Positions 55,571 through 63,810 of a stretch of 64,000 nucleotides of DNA are shown in pieces. Source of the DNA: Mycolicibacterium llatzerense (GTDB lineage Bacteria; Actinomycetota; Actinomycetes; Mycobacteriales; Mycobacteriaceae); assembly GCF_000878195.1 (NCBI RefSeq), contig NZ_JXST01000023.1, forward strand, positions 45,693-109,692, read 5' to 3'. The notes beneath the pieces were generated by a model that did no database searches, had not been told where the DNA came from, and worked only from the letters and a program-made list of their open reading frames with translations. A program made the translations under genes and the position numbers. Positions within the stretch are counted from its first letter, which is position 1, and each line of letters begins with the position of its first letter.

Positions 55571-55635
55571 TGTCATAGGACAAAATGTCCACGGGCGAGG
55601 GTCAACGCACCGTTAACCAGACATTTGTCTGGACA
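55571..55635. promoter_or_regulatory. Cluster of TGTC/GACA half-sites upstream of mscR
   Basis: In the 112-base gap before mscR there are six half-sites: TGTC at 55571, GGACA at 55578, TGTCC at 55586, GACA at 55620, TGTC at 55626 and GGACA at 55631. They make a perfect 16-base palindrome CCAGACATTTGTCTGG at 55617-55632 and a related site GGACAAAATGTCC at 55578-55590. The pattern suggests binding of a dimeric repressor. Confidence 0.6.
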
Positions 55636-55672
55636 CTATTCCAATAATTGCGCGAGGCATTAGGTTATAGCC

Positions 55673-56761
55673 ATGAGTCAGACAGTGCGTGGTGTGATTT
55701 CCCGGGCCAAGAAGCAGCCCATCGAACTGGTCGACATCGTCATCCCCGATCCCGGACCCGGCGAGGTCGTCGTCGACATCATCGCTTGCGGCGTGTGCCA
55801 CACCGACCTCACCTACCGTGAGGGCGGCATCAACGACGAATACCCGTTCCTGCTCGGCCACGAGGCCGCGGGCACCGTCGAGTCGGTCGGCGCGGGCGTC
55901 ACGCACGTCGAGCCGGGCGACTTCGTCATCCTCAACTGGCGGGCCGTCTGCGGCGAGTGCCGGGCCTGCAAGCGCGGCCGCCCGCACCTGTGCTTCGACA
56001 CGTTCAACGCCACCCAGAAGATGACGCTGACCGACGGCACCGAGCTCACCCCCGCCCTGGGCATCGGCGCCTTCGCCGACAAGACCCTCGTGCATGAGCG
56101 CCAGTGCACCAAGGTCGATTCCGAAGCCGATCCGGCCGTCGCCGGCCTGCTGGGCTGCGGCGTGATGGCCGGCATCGGCGCCGCCATCAACACCGGCAAC
56201 GTGTCCCGCGACGACACCGTCGCGGTCATCGGCTGCGGCGGCGTCGGTGACGCCGCCATCGCCGGTGCGGCGCTGGTCGGCGCCAAGCGGATCATCGCCG
56301 TCGACACCGACAACAAGAAGCTGCACTGGGCACGCGAATTCGGCGCCACGCACACCATCAACGCCCGCGACCTCGACCCCGTGGAGACCATCAAGGACCT
56401 GACCGACGGCAACGGCGCCGACGTGGTGATCGACGCCGTCGGCCGGCCCGAGACCTGGAAGCAGGCGTTCTACGCCCGCGACCTCGCGGGAACCGTTGTG
56501 CTCGTTGGTGTTCCGACGCCCGACATGAAGCTCGAGATGCCGCTGGTGGACTTCTTCTCCCACGGCGGCGCCCTCAAGTCGTCCTGGTACGGCGACTGCC
56601 TGCCCGAGCGCGACTTCCCCACCCTCATCAGCCTGTACCTGCAGGGCCGGCTGCCGCTGGACAAGTTCGTCAGCGAGCGCATCGGGCTCGACCAGATCGA
56701 AGATGCCTTCCACAAGATGCACAGCGGTGAGGTGCTGCGGTCGGTGGTGGTCCTGAAGTGA
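55673..56761 (+). CDS. mscR: S-nitrosomycothiol reductase / mycothiol-dependent formaldehyde dehydrogenase MscR (AdhE2-type)
   Basis: A 362-residue zinc alcohol dehydrogenase. Catalytic-Zn residues in ACGVCHTDLTYREGG and LLGHEAAG, structural Zn loop CGECRACKRGRPHLC, Rossmann AVIGCGGVGDAAI. In M. tuberculosis the same gene (Rv2259, adhE2/mscR) oxidises S-hydroxymethyl-mycothiol and reduces S-nitrosomycothiol. Its stop overlaps the metallo-beta-lactamase start by 4 bases, as in Rv2259-Rv2260. Confidence 0.9.
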   Translation: MSQTVRGVISRAKKQPIELVDIVIPDPGPGEVVVDIIACGVCHTDLTYREGGINDEYPFLLGHEAAGTVESVGAGVTHVEPGDFVILNWRAVCGECRACKRGRPHLCFDTFNATQKMTLTDGTELTPALGIGAFADKTLVHERQCTKVDSEADPAVAGLLGCGVMAGIGAAINTGNVSRDDTVAVIGCGGVGDAAIAGAALVGAKRIIAVDTDNKKLHWAREFGATHTINARDLDPVETIKDLTDGNGADVVIDAVGRPETWKQAFYARDLAGTVVLVGVPTPDMKLEMPLVDFFSHGGALKSSWYGDCLPERDFPTLISLYLQGRLPLDKFVSERIGLDQIEDAFHKMHSGEVLRSVVVLK

Positions 56762-57381
56762 GCAATATCCAGCGGGTAGTCACCAGCGGCACCTTCAGCC
56801 TGGACGGCGGCACCTGGGACGTCGACAACAACATCTGGCTCGTGGGCGACGACACGGACGTCGTGGTGTTCGACGCCGCCCACACCGCCGAACCGATCAT
56901 CGAGGCCGTCGGCGGCCGCAACGTCGTGGCCGTGGTCTGCACCCACGGACACAACGACCACATCACCGTCGCCCCGGAGCTGTCGGCGGCGCTCGACGCC
57001 CCGGTGCTGCTGCATCCGGCCGACGAGATGCTGTGGCGGGTCGTCCACCCGGACAACCCTTTTCACACCGTGGGCGACGACCAGGTGCTCACCGTCGGCG
57101 GCCTCGAGATCAAGGCCATCCACACTCCCGGGCACTCCCCCGGCTCGGTGTGCTGGTACATCCCGGAACTGGGGGCGGTGATCTCCGGCGACACCCTGTT
57201 CCATGGCGGCCCCGGCGCGACCGGCCGCTCGTACTCGGATTTCCCGACCATCCTGGCGTCGATCTCAGACAAGCTCGGCAAGCTGCCCGACGACACCGTC
57301 GTCTACACCGGGCACGGTGACACCACCACCATCGGCGGCGAGCTGGTCAACTACGACGAATGGGTGGCCCGCGGCCACTAG
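56758..57381 (+). CDS. Metallo-beta-lactamase-fold hydrolase, partner of MscR (Rv2260-type)
   Basis: A 207-residue MBL-fold protein from GTG 56758. Zn motif THGHNDHIT, then HTPGHSPGSVCWY, SGDTLFHGG and YTGHGDTT carry the other metal ligands. It is coupled to mscR and is likely a thioesterase for S-formyl-mycothiol, completing formaldehyde oxidation to formate; that reaction is inferred from context. The stop TAG at 57379-57381 shares CTAG with the convergent membrane protein. Confidence 0.88.
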   Translation: MSNIQRVVTSGTFSLDGGTWDVDNNIWLVGDDTDVVVFDAAHTAEPIIEAVGGRNVVAVVCTHGHNDHITVAPELSAALDAPVLLHPADEMLWRVVHPDNPFHTVGDDQVLTVGGLEIKAIHTPGHSPGSVCWYIPELGAVISGDTLFHGGPGATGRSYSDFPTILASISDKLGKLPDDTVVYTGHGDTTTIGGELVNYDEWVARGH

Positions 57382-57950
57382 CCGAGGTCTATCTCGAAGG
57401 CGCTGCGCTGAATCGGGCGTCGGGTCCGCGACGCCCACACCCGCGCGAGGACCAGCACGACGGTCGCCCCACCGAAGGTCACGCCGAACACCAGCGGCAG
57501 GTGCACATACGGGGTGTCGTGTCCGAACGCGAGCGTCGGGTTGACGTAGGCGGTCACGTTGCCGTCGGTGGTGATGGCATAGTCGCCCTCTGCCGCGACC
57601 TGCGCAAACCAGACCCGGACGTGGGCGTCGTTGTTGATGGTCGTGCTGCCGCTGATGTCCTCGGTCAGCGCCGGGTCCGGCACGCCGGTCGGCGGCACGA
57701 TGCCGATCGACATCTTCGGGACGGGAAGCCCCCCGCCACTGCCGATCACCATCGTGTGCAAGCTGATGGTCGCGGTGCCGGCCGGCAGGTGCACCGTGCC
57801 CGAACCGGGGATCGGAACCTCGCCGTAGGCATCGAAATCGTCGAAGACGAACGCGTTGAGGATGAGCGCGACGATGAATGCGACGGCCGCCATGACCATC
57901 GTCGTAACGGCGGCCACAGTGAGCACCCTCGGCGCAGTCCAGCGACTCAT
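57378..57950 (-). CDS. Membrane protein with an extracytoplasmic beta domain
   Basis: A 190-residue protein. One N-terminal helix (VTTMVMAAVAFIVALILNAF), a central polar region of about 110 residues with beta-rich patterns (GTVHLPAGTATISLHTMVIG), and a second helix near the C-terminus (PLVFGVTFGGATVVLVLARVW). Seen in several mycobacteria as a DUF-type protein; I do not recognise a function. The stop shares CTAG with the MBL gene. Confidence 0.68.
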   Translation of the reverse strand: MSRWTAPRVLTVAAVTTMVMAAVAFIVALILNAFVFDDFDAYGEVPIPGSGTVHLPAGTATISLHTMVIGSGGGLPVPKMSIGIVPPTGVPDPALTEDISGSTTINNDAHVRVWFAQVAAEGDYAITTDGNVTAYVNPTLAFGHDTPYVHLPLVFGVTFGGATVVLVLARVWASRTRRPIQRSAFEIDLG

Positions 57951-57998
57951 GCCCGCAGTCTGTCACGCGCTCACGCGGTTGAGGCGCTACCGTGAGAC

Positions 57999-59060
57999 AT
58001 GCCCGAGTCCAGCGTGGTGGTGCAGCCCGACCCGCTCGGGAGCTCGCGCCTGCAGACCGTCGGACTCCGCACGGCCACAAAGCTTTTCGAACAGGCTGCC
58101 GCCGAGGTGCCGCTCCCGGCGGCGCCGCATCCGGTGGTGATCGCCGAGTATGGCTCGGGCAACGCGCACAACGGCCTGCTGCCGATCGGCGCGGGCATCG
58201 CCGCCTTGCGCAAACGTATCCGGCCCGAGCATCCCATCGTGGTGACGCACACCGATGTCCCCGACAACGATTTCAGCGCCCTGTTCCGGACCCTGCGCGA
58301 CGACCCGTTCAGCTACCTGCGCACCGACCGGGCCACGTACGCCTCGGCGGTGGGGCGTTCGTATCTCAGCCAGATTCTGCCGTCGGACGGCGTGCACGTG
58401 GGATGGTCGGCGTGGGCCATCCACTGGCTCAGCCGCATGCCGGCCGACATCCCCGATCACGTCCAGGCGTCCTTCAGCGCCGACGCCCAGGTGCGCGCCG
58501 CGTACGCCCGGCAGGCGGCGCACGACTGGCACGAATTCATCGCGTTCCGCGGCCGCGAGTTGAGTCCGGGCGGGCGCCTGGTCATCATGACGATGGGTCA
58601 GCACGACGACGGACGCCCCGGTCTCGAGCCGCTTTTCGGCGGGATCATGCATGCGCTGGCCGAGCTGCGGGTGCAACGGCTGGTCACCGACGATGAACTG
58701 CGGCGCATGCAGCTGCCGATCGTGGGCCGCAGTGAAGCCGACTTCCGGTCACCGTTCGCCCCGTCGGGGCGCTTCGAGCGGCTGCAGATCACCCATTTGA
58801 CGGTTGCCGACGAGCCGGACCGCTTCTGGCTTCAGTACCAGAATGACCGTGACGCAACGGCTTTCGCGAAGAGCTGGGTCGGGTTCACCAGAGCGGCGGT
58901 GTTCGACACGCTCCTGGACGCGTTGGACCCGGCCGACCCGGCGAGGCGATGTCAGCTCTCCGATGCCCTGGAGGCCGCGCTGGTCGACCTGCTGTCCGCC
59001 GCACCGCGCCCGATGCCGATTCCCGTGGCGCACATCGTCGTTCAGAAACAGCTGCGCTGA
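57999..59060 (+). CDS. SABATH-type SAM-dependent carboxyl methyltransferase
   Basis: A 353-residue protein resembling plant SABATH methyltransferases (salicylate, benzoate and indole-acetate type). Seen: IAEYGSGNAHNGLLPI as the SAM loop, VTHTDVPDNDFSALFRTL, VGRSYLSQILPSDGVHVGWSAW with the WSAxxxHWLS run, and GGRLVIMTMG. SABATH enzymes methylate carboxyl groups of small acids. They are uncommon in bacteria outside actinobacteria. Convergent with the gluconate permease, one base apart. Confidence 0.85.
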   Translation: MPESSVVVQPDPLGSSRLQTVGLRTATKLFEQAAAEVPLPAAPHPVVIAEYGSGNAHNGLLPIGAGIAALRKRIRPEHPIVVTHTDVPDNDFSALFRTLRDDPFSYLRTDRATYASAVGRSYLSQILPSDGVHVGWSAWAIHWLSRMPADIPDHVQASFSADAQVRAAYARQAAHDWHEFIAFRGRELSPGGRLVIMTMGQHDDGRPGLEPLFGGIMHALAELRVQRLVTDDELRRMQLPIVGRSEADFRSPFAPSGRFERLQITHLTVADEPDRFWLQYQNDRDATAFAKSWVGFTRAAVFDTLLDALDPADPARRCQLSDALEAALVDLLSAAPRPMPIPVAHIVVQKQLR

Positions 59061-59061
59061 G

Positions 59062-60453
59062 CTAGACGAAGATATCCAGGATCAGGACCATGGCCAGACC
59101 CGATACCGAGAGCACGGTCTCCATGATCGACCAGGTCTTGATCGTCTGGCCGACGCTGAGCCTGAAGTACTCCTTGACCAACCAGAAGCCCGCGTCGTTC
59201 ACGTGCGAGAAGAACAGCGAGCCGGCACCGACGGCCAGCACCACCAACGACAGCTCGCCGGAATCCATCCCCTGGACCAGGCCAAGAATCAGCGACGACG
59301 CCGTGATGGTGGCGACGGTGGCCGACCCGGTGGCCAGCCGGATCAGGACCGCGAGCAGCCACGCCAGCACGAGCACGGAGATGTGCACGCCTTCGGCCCA
59401 GCGCGCCAGCATCGTGCCGATGCCGGTGTCCACCAGAACCTGTTTGAATCCGCCGCCGGCGGCGACGATCAGGAAGATGCCCGCGACCGGGGGCAGGCTC
59501 GACTCGATGCACTTGGTGACCGCAGCGCGATCCATCCCCGCGCCGCGGCCGAGGGTGACGGTGCCGACCACGACGGCGATGAGCAGCGCGACCAGCGGGG
59601 TGCCCACCGCGTCGAAGATCCGGCGGAACCACTGCGTCTTGTCGTCGATGAAGATGTCGACGAGGGCCTTGCCCAGCATCAGCGCGACCGGCAGCAGCAC
59701 CGAGCCCAGCGTGACGCTGAAGCGTGGTCGTTTGCCGTGTGCCCGAAGGGCTTCGGGATCGGTGTCGAAGGTGTCCGGCGCCGCGACGACGACCCATTTG
59801 CCGGCCAGCCGGCCGAACAGCGGGCCCGCGACGATGATCGTCGGGACGGCGACGAGCACCCCGAGCCCGAGCGTGACGCCGAGGTCCGCGCCCAGCAGCC
59901 CGACAGCGGTCAGCGGCCCGGGATGCGGCGGCACGAAACCGTGCATGGCCGACAGGCCCGCCAGCGCCGGGATGCCGATGGTGATCAGCGACTGCTGCGA
60001 GCGTCGGGCCACCAGATAGATGACCGGCATCAGCAGCACCAGACCGATCTCGAAGAACATCGGCAGCCCGATGATCGCGCCCACCAGCGCCATCGCCCAG
60101 GGCAGGGCGCGGGGCGAGGCGGCTCCGACGATGGTGTCGACGATCTCGTCGGCGCCACCCGAGTCGGCGAGCAGTTTGGCGAACATCGCGCCGAGGGCGA
60201 TCAGGATGCCCACGCCGGCCGCGGTGGCGCCGAAGCCGTCGGAGAACGATTTGAGGACAGCGGTGAGGTTCTCTCCGGCCGTCAGTCCCACCATCAGGCC
60301 GCCGAAGATCAGTGCCAGGAACGGGTGCAGTTTGACCAGCGTGATGAGTACGACGATGACGCTGATGCCGACGACGAACGCCAGGATCAGCTGGGTGGCC
60401 GAGCCGACGGGCTCGACGAGTTTGGGCGCGTCAGCCAGGAATGAGGTGCCCAT
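59062..60453 (-). CDS. gntP: Gluconate:H+ symporter GntP
   Basis: A 463-residue membrane protein with about 12-14 helices. Conserved GntP segments include KLHPFLALIFGGLMVGL, GLPMFFEIGLVLLMPVIY, HGFVPPHPGPLTA, GSATVATITASSL and FSHVNDAGFWLVKEYF. It imports gluconate and feeds the kinase encoded just upstream; the start overlaps the gntK stop by one base (TGATG). Confidence 0.93.
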   Translation of the reverse strand: MGTSFLADAPKLVEPVGSATQLILAFVVGISVIVVLITLVKLHPFLALIFGGLMVGLTAGENLTAVLKSFSDGFGATAAGVGILIALGAMFAKLLADSGGADEIVDTIVGAASPRALPWAMALVGAIIGLPMFFEIGLVLLMPVIYLVARRSQQSLITIGIPALAGLSAMHGFVPPHPGPLTAVGLLGADLGVTLGLGVLVAVPTIIVAGPLFGRLAGKWVVVAAPDTFDTDPEALRAHGKRPRFSVTLGSVLLPVALMLGKALVDIFIDDKTQWFRRIFDAVGTPLVALLIAVVVGTVTLGRGAGMDRAAVTKCIESSLPPVAGIFLIVAAGGGFKQVLVDTGIGTMLARWAEGVHISVLVLAWLLAVLIRLATGSATVATITASSLILGLVQGMDSGELSLVVLAVGAGSLFFSHVNDAGFWLVKEYFRLSVGQTIKTWSIMETVLSVSGLAMVLILDIFV

Positions 60454-60983
60454 CAGACGTTCTCCCCGTCGCTGCGCTCGCCCCGGTGGTCGCCTCCGGT
60501 GCGTGAAATGTATTCGTCGACAATCGAATCGATGCTCTGTCCCACGTCGATGACGACGCCGGCCTCGTCGGCTCGCAGTGGTTCCAGGGTTTCGAACTGT
60601 GAGGCCAGCAGCGACGCCGGCATGAAGTGGCCTGGCCGGCTGGCCTGCCGGGCGCCGATGACCTCGGGGGTGCCGAACAGGTGCAGGAACTGCGTGCCCG
60701 GGCAGTGGCTGCGCAGCTGGACACGGTACTGGTACTTGAGGGCCGAACAGCTCATCACGCCGCCGTCGCCGCAGCGCTCCCCGAGCCACCGCCCGATGGT
60801 TTCGAGCCAGGGCCGGCGGTCGTCGTCGTTCAGCGGGTGACCGGCCGCCATCTTCTCGATGTTGGCGGCGGGGTGGAAGTCGTCCGCATCGGCGAACGGC
60901 ACGCGTAACCGCTGCGCGAGCGCCGCGCCGACGGTCGACTTGCCGGATCCGGAAACGCCCATGACGACGATCGGTGATGGCAT
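60453..60983 (-). CDS. gntK: Gluconokinase GntK
   Basis: A 176-residue kinase. P loop GVSGSGKSTVG, DADDFHPAANIEKMAAGHPLNDDDR substrate region in two parts, CSALKYQYR and RPGHFMPASLLASQ segments match thermoresistant-type gluconokinase. It phosphorylates gluconate to 6-phosphogluconate for the pentose phosphate pathway. First gene of a gntK-gntP operon divergent from a GntR regulator. Confidence 0.93.
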   Translation of the reverse strand: MPSPIVVMGVSGSGKSTVGAALAQRLRVPFADADDFHPAANIEKMAAGHPLNDDDRRPWLETIGRWLGERCGDGGVMSCSALKYQYRVQLRSHCPGTQFLHLFGTPEVIGARQASRPGHFMPASLLASQFETLEPLRADEAGVVIDVGQSIDSIVDEYISRTGGDHRGERSDGENV

Positions 60984-61000
60984 CTACTACACCCGCCCTT

Positions 61001-61064
61001 GCTGTGGTTTGACTCACACAGCGTGGCTCAAAAGTCAGACTATTTCAAGACCCAATCGAAATAG
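61001..61064. promoter_or_regulatory. Two inverted repeats between gntK and the GntR gene
   Basis: GCTGTG, 10 bases, CACAGC is at 61001-61022; CTATTTC, 11 bases, GAAATAG is at 61040-61064. Both are perfect and lie in the 117-base divergent gap, so either could bind the GntR regulator; the AT-rich second one is nearer the GntR start. Confidence 0.6.
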
Positions 61065-61100
61065 ATAAGTTTAAAGCCAGCCGGGCATAGGTATGACAGG

Positions 61101-61823
61101 ATGTTATGCGTGGCTACGCCCTCAAACGTCAGCGCTCTGCACGACAACGTGCTGAGCGCGCTGGGGACCGCGGTGGTATCCGGTACCTACGCCGCCGGCG
61201 AGGTCATCACCCTCGAAGGCGTGAGCGCACAACACGGGGTCTCCCGCAGTGTCGTGCGGGAAGCGATCCGGGTCCTCGAATCGATGGGGATGGTCGCCTC
61301 GCGCCGCCGGGTCGGGATCACCATTCAGCCCGCGGCGAATTGGAATGTGTTCGACCCCAGACTGATTCGCTGGCGACTCGATTCGGGCGATCGAGCCGCG
61401 CAACTGGTGTCGTTGTCGGAGCTACGCCGCGGGTTCGAACCGGTGGCGGCCGCATTGGCCGCCGAGCGCGCGAATCCACACCAGTGCCGCATCATGGCCG
61501 CCGCCGTGTCGGACATGGCTGTGCACGGTCGCGACGGCGACCTCGCCGCATATCTGCAGGCGGACAAGATCTTTCATCAGACCCTGCTGGAGGCCAGCGG
61601 CAACGAGATGTTCCGCGCCCTGAACGCGGTGGTCTCCGAGATCCTCGCCGGACGCACCCATCACGGCATGATGCCCGACTCCCCCAACCCGGCCGCCATC
61701 GCGCTGCACGACGAGGTGGCCCGCGCCGTGCGGCTGCGCGACCCGGCCGGCGCCGAACGCGCGATGCGCGCCATCATCGACGAAGCGGCCGCCGCCGTCG
61801 CCGAGGAGTCGGGTTCGGACTGA
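61101..61823 (+). CDS. GntR/FadR family regulator of gluconate genes
   Basis: A 240-residue GntR regulator. N-terminal winged HTH of about residues 12-75 (ITLEGVSAQHGVSRSVVREAIRVLE, in the usual pattern) and a C-terminal FCD helical domain (FEPVAAALAAERA, then FHQTLLEASGNEMF). The ATG at 61101 is used; GTG 61110 is an alternative, shorter by 3 residues. Divergent to gntK, so it probably represses gntK-gntP until gluconate or its phosphate is present. Confidence 0.88.
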   Translation: MLCVATPSNVSALHDNVLSALGTAVVSGTYAAGEVITLEGVSAQHGVSRSVVREAIRVLESMGMVASRRRVGITIQPAANWNVFDPRLIRWRLDSGDRAAQLVSLSELRRGFEPVAAALAAERANPHQCRIMAAAVSDMAVHGRDGDLAAYLQADKIFHQTLLEASGNEMFRALNAVVSEILAGRTHHGMMPDSPNPAAIALHDEVARAVRLRDPAGAERAMRAIIDEAAAAVAEESGSD

Positions 61824-61829
61824 CGTCCG

Positions 61830-62375
61830 TCAGCGGCAGCGCTTCAGACCGTCGTTGGGGTCACAGAACAGCGGGTACTGCTGCACCGGAATCGGCAGCG
61901 GCTTCTGGAATTCCAATCGGAAGGACTTCTTGACCATGGCCGCCTGCACGCCGCACTGTTCGGCGTTCATGATGGTCCGGGTGCCGGTCCAGTTGGTGTC
62001 CTCGAACTCGTAGTTCTCGACGACCTTGGACTTGGATCCGTCCGGGCACGTGAAGCCCTGGAGGTCGGTCTGGGTGAACGCCCAGTGCCCCTCGCCGCCG
62101 GTCTGCCGGGCGTCGCCGCCGTAGGTTGCGCCGTACTGGTCGGACCCGATGTGCACGAGGCAACCCACTGGCAGTTCCATGTTGTTGCGCAGATCGCCAA
62201 CGGTCGGGGCACAGACCGGATAGATGGTCCACACGCTGATCGGCGTGCCCTCCTGGATGAAGGTGTAGATCCCCTCGGGCAGCCGGATGTCGGCATGCGC
62301 CGGCGCAGCTGCCGAGAGGAGTGCGCCCGCTGCGGCGAAACCAAAACTCGAAACGATAGCTAGAACACGTTTCAT
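61830..62375 (-). CDS. Secreted mycobacterial protein of unknown function
   Basis: A 181-residue protein. Signal peptide MKRVLAIVSSFGFAAAGALL with AHA cleavage, then a beta-rich body with four or more Cys (YPVCAP, VGCLVHIG, GFTCPDG, AEQCGVQ, LFCDPNDG) expected to form disulfides outside the cell. ATG 62375 is used; a GTG 6 bases upstream also works. Resembles other small secreted mycobacterial proteins; I do not assign a function. Confidence 0.75.
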   Translation of the reverse strand: MKRVLAIVSSFGFAAAGALLSAAAPAHADIRLPEGIYTFIQEGTPISVWTIYPVCAPTVGDLRNNMELPVGCLVHIGSDQYGATYGGDARQTGGEGHWAFTQTDLQGFTCPDGSKSKVVENYEFEDTNWTGTRTIMNAEQCGVQAAMVKKSFRLEFQKPLPIPVQQYPLFCDPNDGLKRCR

Positions 62376-62429
62376 TTTCACCGCCTGAGTATCGCAGGCG
62401 ACTCGGCCGCGGCGTGAGAAAGTCACCGT

Positions 62430-63182
62430 ATGAGTTCACTCAGCGGGAAAGTTGCATTGATCACGGGCGCCTCGGCCGGCTTGGGCGCCGCCACGGTCAA
62501 GGTTTTCGCCGAACGCGGCGCCTCGGTCTTCGGTATCGCGCGCGATGCCGAGCGGATGGCAACGGTGTTCGCCGACGCCTACGGCGACGAGCCCGGCGGC
62601 GCGTTCTCCGCGGTGGACATCAGCACGGCCGACGCCTGCCGGCAGGCCGTCGAGGACTGCATCGCGAAGTTCGGCCGACTGGACGTGCTGGTGAACGTCG
62701 CGGGATTCCACGTGATGCGGCACACCCTGTCGATGACCGACGACGACTGGGACCGCGACCTCGCAGTGAACCTGAACGGCCCGTTCTATCTGACCCGGGC
62801 GGCGCTGCCGCAGCTGCTGGAGAACGGCGGCAACATCGTCAACGTCTCCTCGATCGCGGGCGTCGAAGGCGAGATCTACTCGGCCGGTTACTGCGCCGCC
62901 AAGCATGGGCTGATCGGGCTCACGCGGGCGCTGGCCGTGGAATACACCAAGGAAAAACTGCGGGTCAACGCGGTGTGTCCGGGTGGCATGCTGACCGCGC
63001 AGGTCACCGAGTTCGCGGCACCCGAGAACGCCGACTGGGACCTGATCATGCGGATCGCCGCTCCGCGTGGCTTCATGGAGCCGCGGGACGTGGCGAACGT
63101 CATCGCGTTCCTGGCCAGCGACGACGCCGCCGCGATTCACGGTTCGGTGTACCGCGTCGACAACGGCAAGGGCCCGGCCTGA
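62430..63182 (+). CDS. SDR family oxidoreductase
   Basis: A 250-residue classical SDR: ALITGASAGLGAATVKVF, VNVAGFHVMRHTL, VSSIAGVEGEIYSAG, catalytic Tyr-Lys in YCAAKHG, and VNAVCPGGMLTAQV. The AGF in place of NAG in the usual NNAG motif is a small oddity. FabG-like; substrate unknown. It is divergent to the secreted protein gene and convergent with the DUF732 gene over a short GC hairpin at about 63192-63211. Confidence 0.88.
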   Translation: MSSLSGKVALITGASAGLGAATVKVFAERGASVFGIARDAERMATVFADAYGDEPGGAFSAVDISTADACRQAVEDCIAKFGRLDVLVNVAGFHVMRHTLSMTDDDWDRDLAVNLNGPFYLTRAALPQLLENGGNIVNVSSIAGVEGEIYSAGYCAAKHGLIGLTRALAVEYTKEKLRVNAVCPGGMLTAQVTEFAAPENADWDLIMRIAAPRGFMEPRDVANVIAFLASDDAAAIHGSVYRVDNGKGPA

Positions 63183-63213
63183 CCTTGCGTCAGGCGCCGG
63201 GCAACCCTGGCGG

Positions 63214-63549
63214 CTAGTGCGCGAGCGCGACCAGCAGGTCGTGCTTCTCCGGGCAATACGTGTCGAACGCGGCGTTGAGGAACTGGTAGACCTGCTGCTC
63301 CGAGCTGCTGTTGCGCGGCAGGTTCTTCTTCAGGAACGCCGCCGAGTCGGTGGCGCTGTGGTCGACGTTGTTGTCGAGCCGCTGGCAGGTGATCTTGCCG
63401 ATCCAGGCGTTGTAGTCCTTGGGACCGTAGATCCCATAGGTGTGCAACTGGTTGGCGAAATCGGTGTCGGGGTCGGCCTGAGCAGGGACGGCCATCGTGA
63501 TTGCTGCCGCCGCGGCGCCCGCAACTGCGACCAGAGTGCGTGCCTTCAT
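63214..63549 (-). CDS. DUF732 secreted protein
   Basis: A 111-residue protein. Signal peptide KARTLVAVAGAAAAAITMA with cleavage after AQA, then the DUF732 body: DTDFANQLHTYGIYGPKDYNAWIG, a Cys pair (ITCQRL and DTYCPE) likely forming a disulfide. DUF732 proteins are common secreted mycobacterial proteins with unknown function. Confidence 0.85.
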   Translation of the reverse strand: MKARTLVAVAGAAAAAITMAVPAQADPDTDFANQLHTYGIYGPKDYNAWIGKITCQRLDNNVDHSATDSAAFLKKNLPRNSSSEQQVYQFLNAAFDTYCPEKHDLLVALAH

Positions 63550-63711
63550 GTGACGGAGTCTATTCGTGCTGGTTGCCATCTGCCCCTGCTCCCTGAACAG
63601 TCGTCGCCGCATGTTCAATCCCATTGAACTGCTGCGTATTTGGTTCGATCCGCTGCGCTCTACCGGCTACGGTGATACGAGCCACCCACAGCGGGAGGTT
63701 TCCCATGATTA

Positions 63712-63753
63712 ACTTAACTGGTCTAATCTAACACTTAAATGACCTAATCTGTC
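63712..63753. repeat. Two tandem 21-bp repeats upstream of mmpS
   Basis: Unit 1 (63712-63732) and unit 2 (63733-63753) agree at 16 of 21 positions, sharing ACTTAA and CTAATCT. They form an unusually AT-rich island in the 261-base gap between divergent DUF732 and mmpS. A 21-base period is two DNA turns, so protein dimers would bind on the same face. Confidence 0.78.
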
Positions 63754-63810
63754 TCGGTCAGGGTCAGGAAGCGGGGAGCAGCAAGTGCAGTCGACCATGG
63801 TGTTCGCAGC

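Noticed and set aside
58804..60444. Plus-strand open frame opposite gntP
   Set aside because: Gln/Asp/Arg-rich translation without domain; gntP is certain on the other strand.
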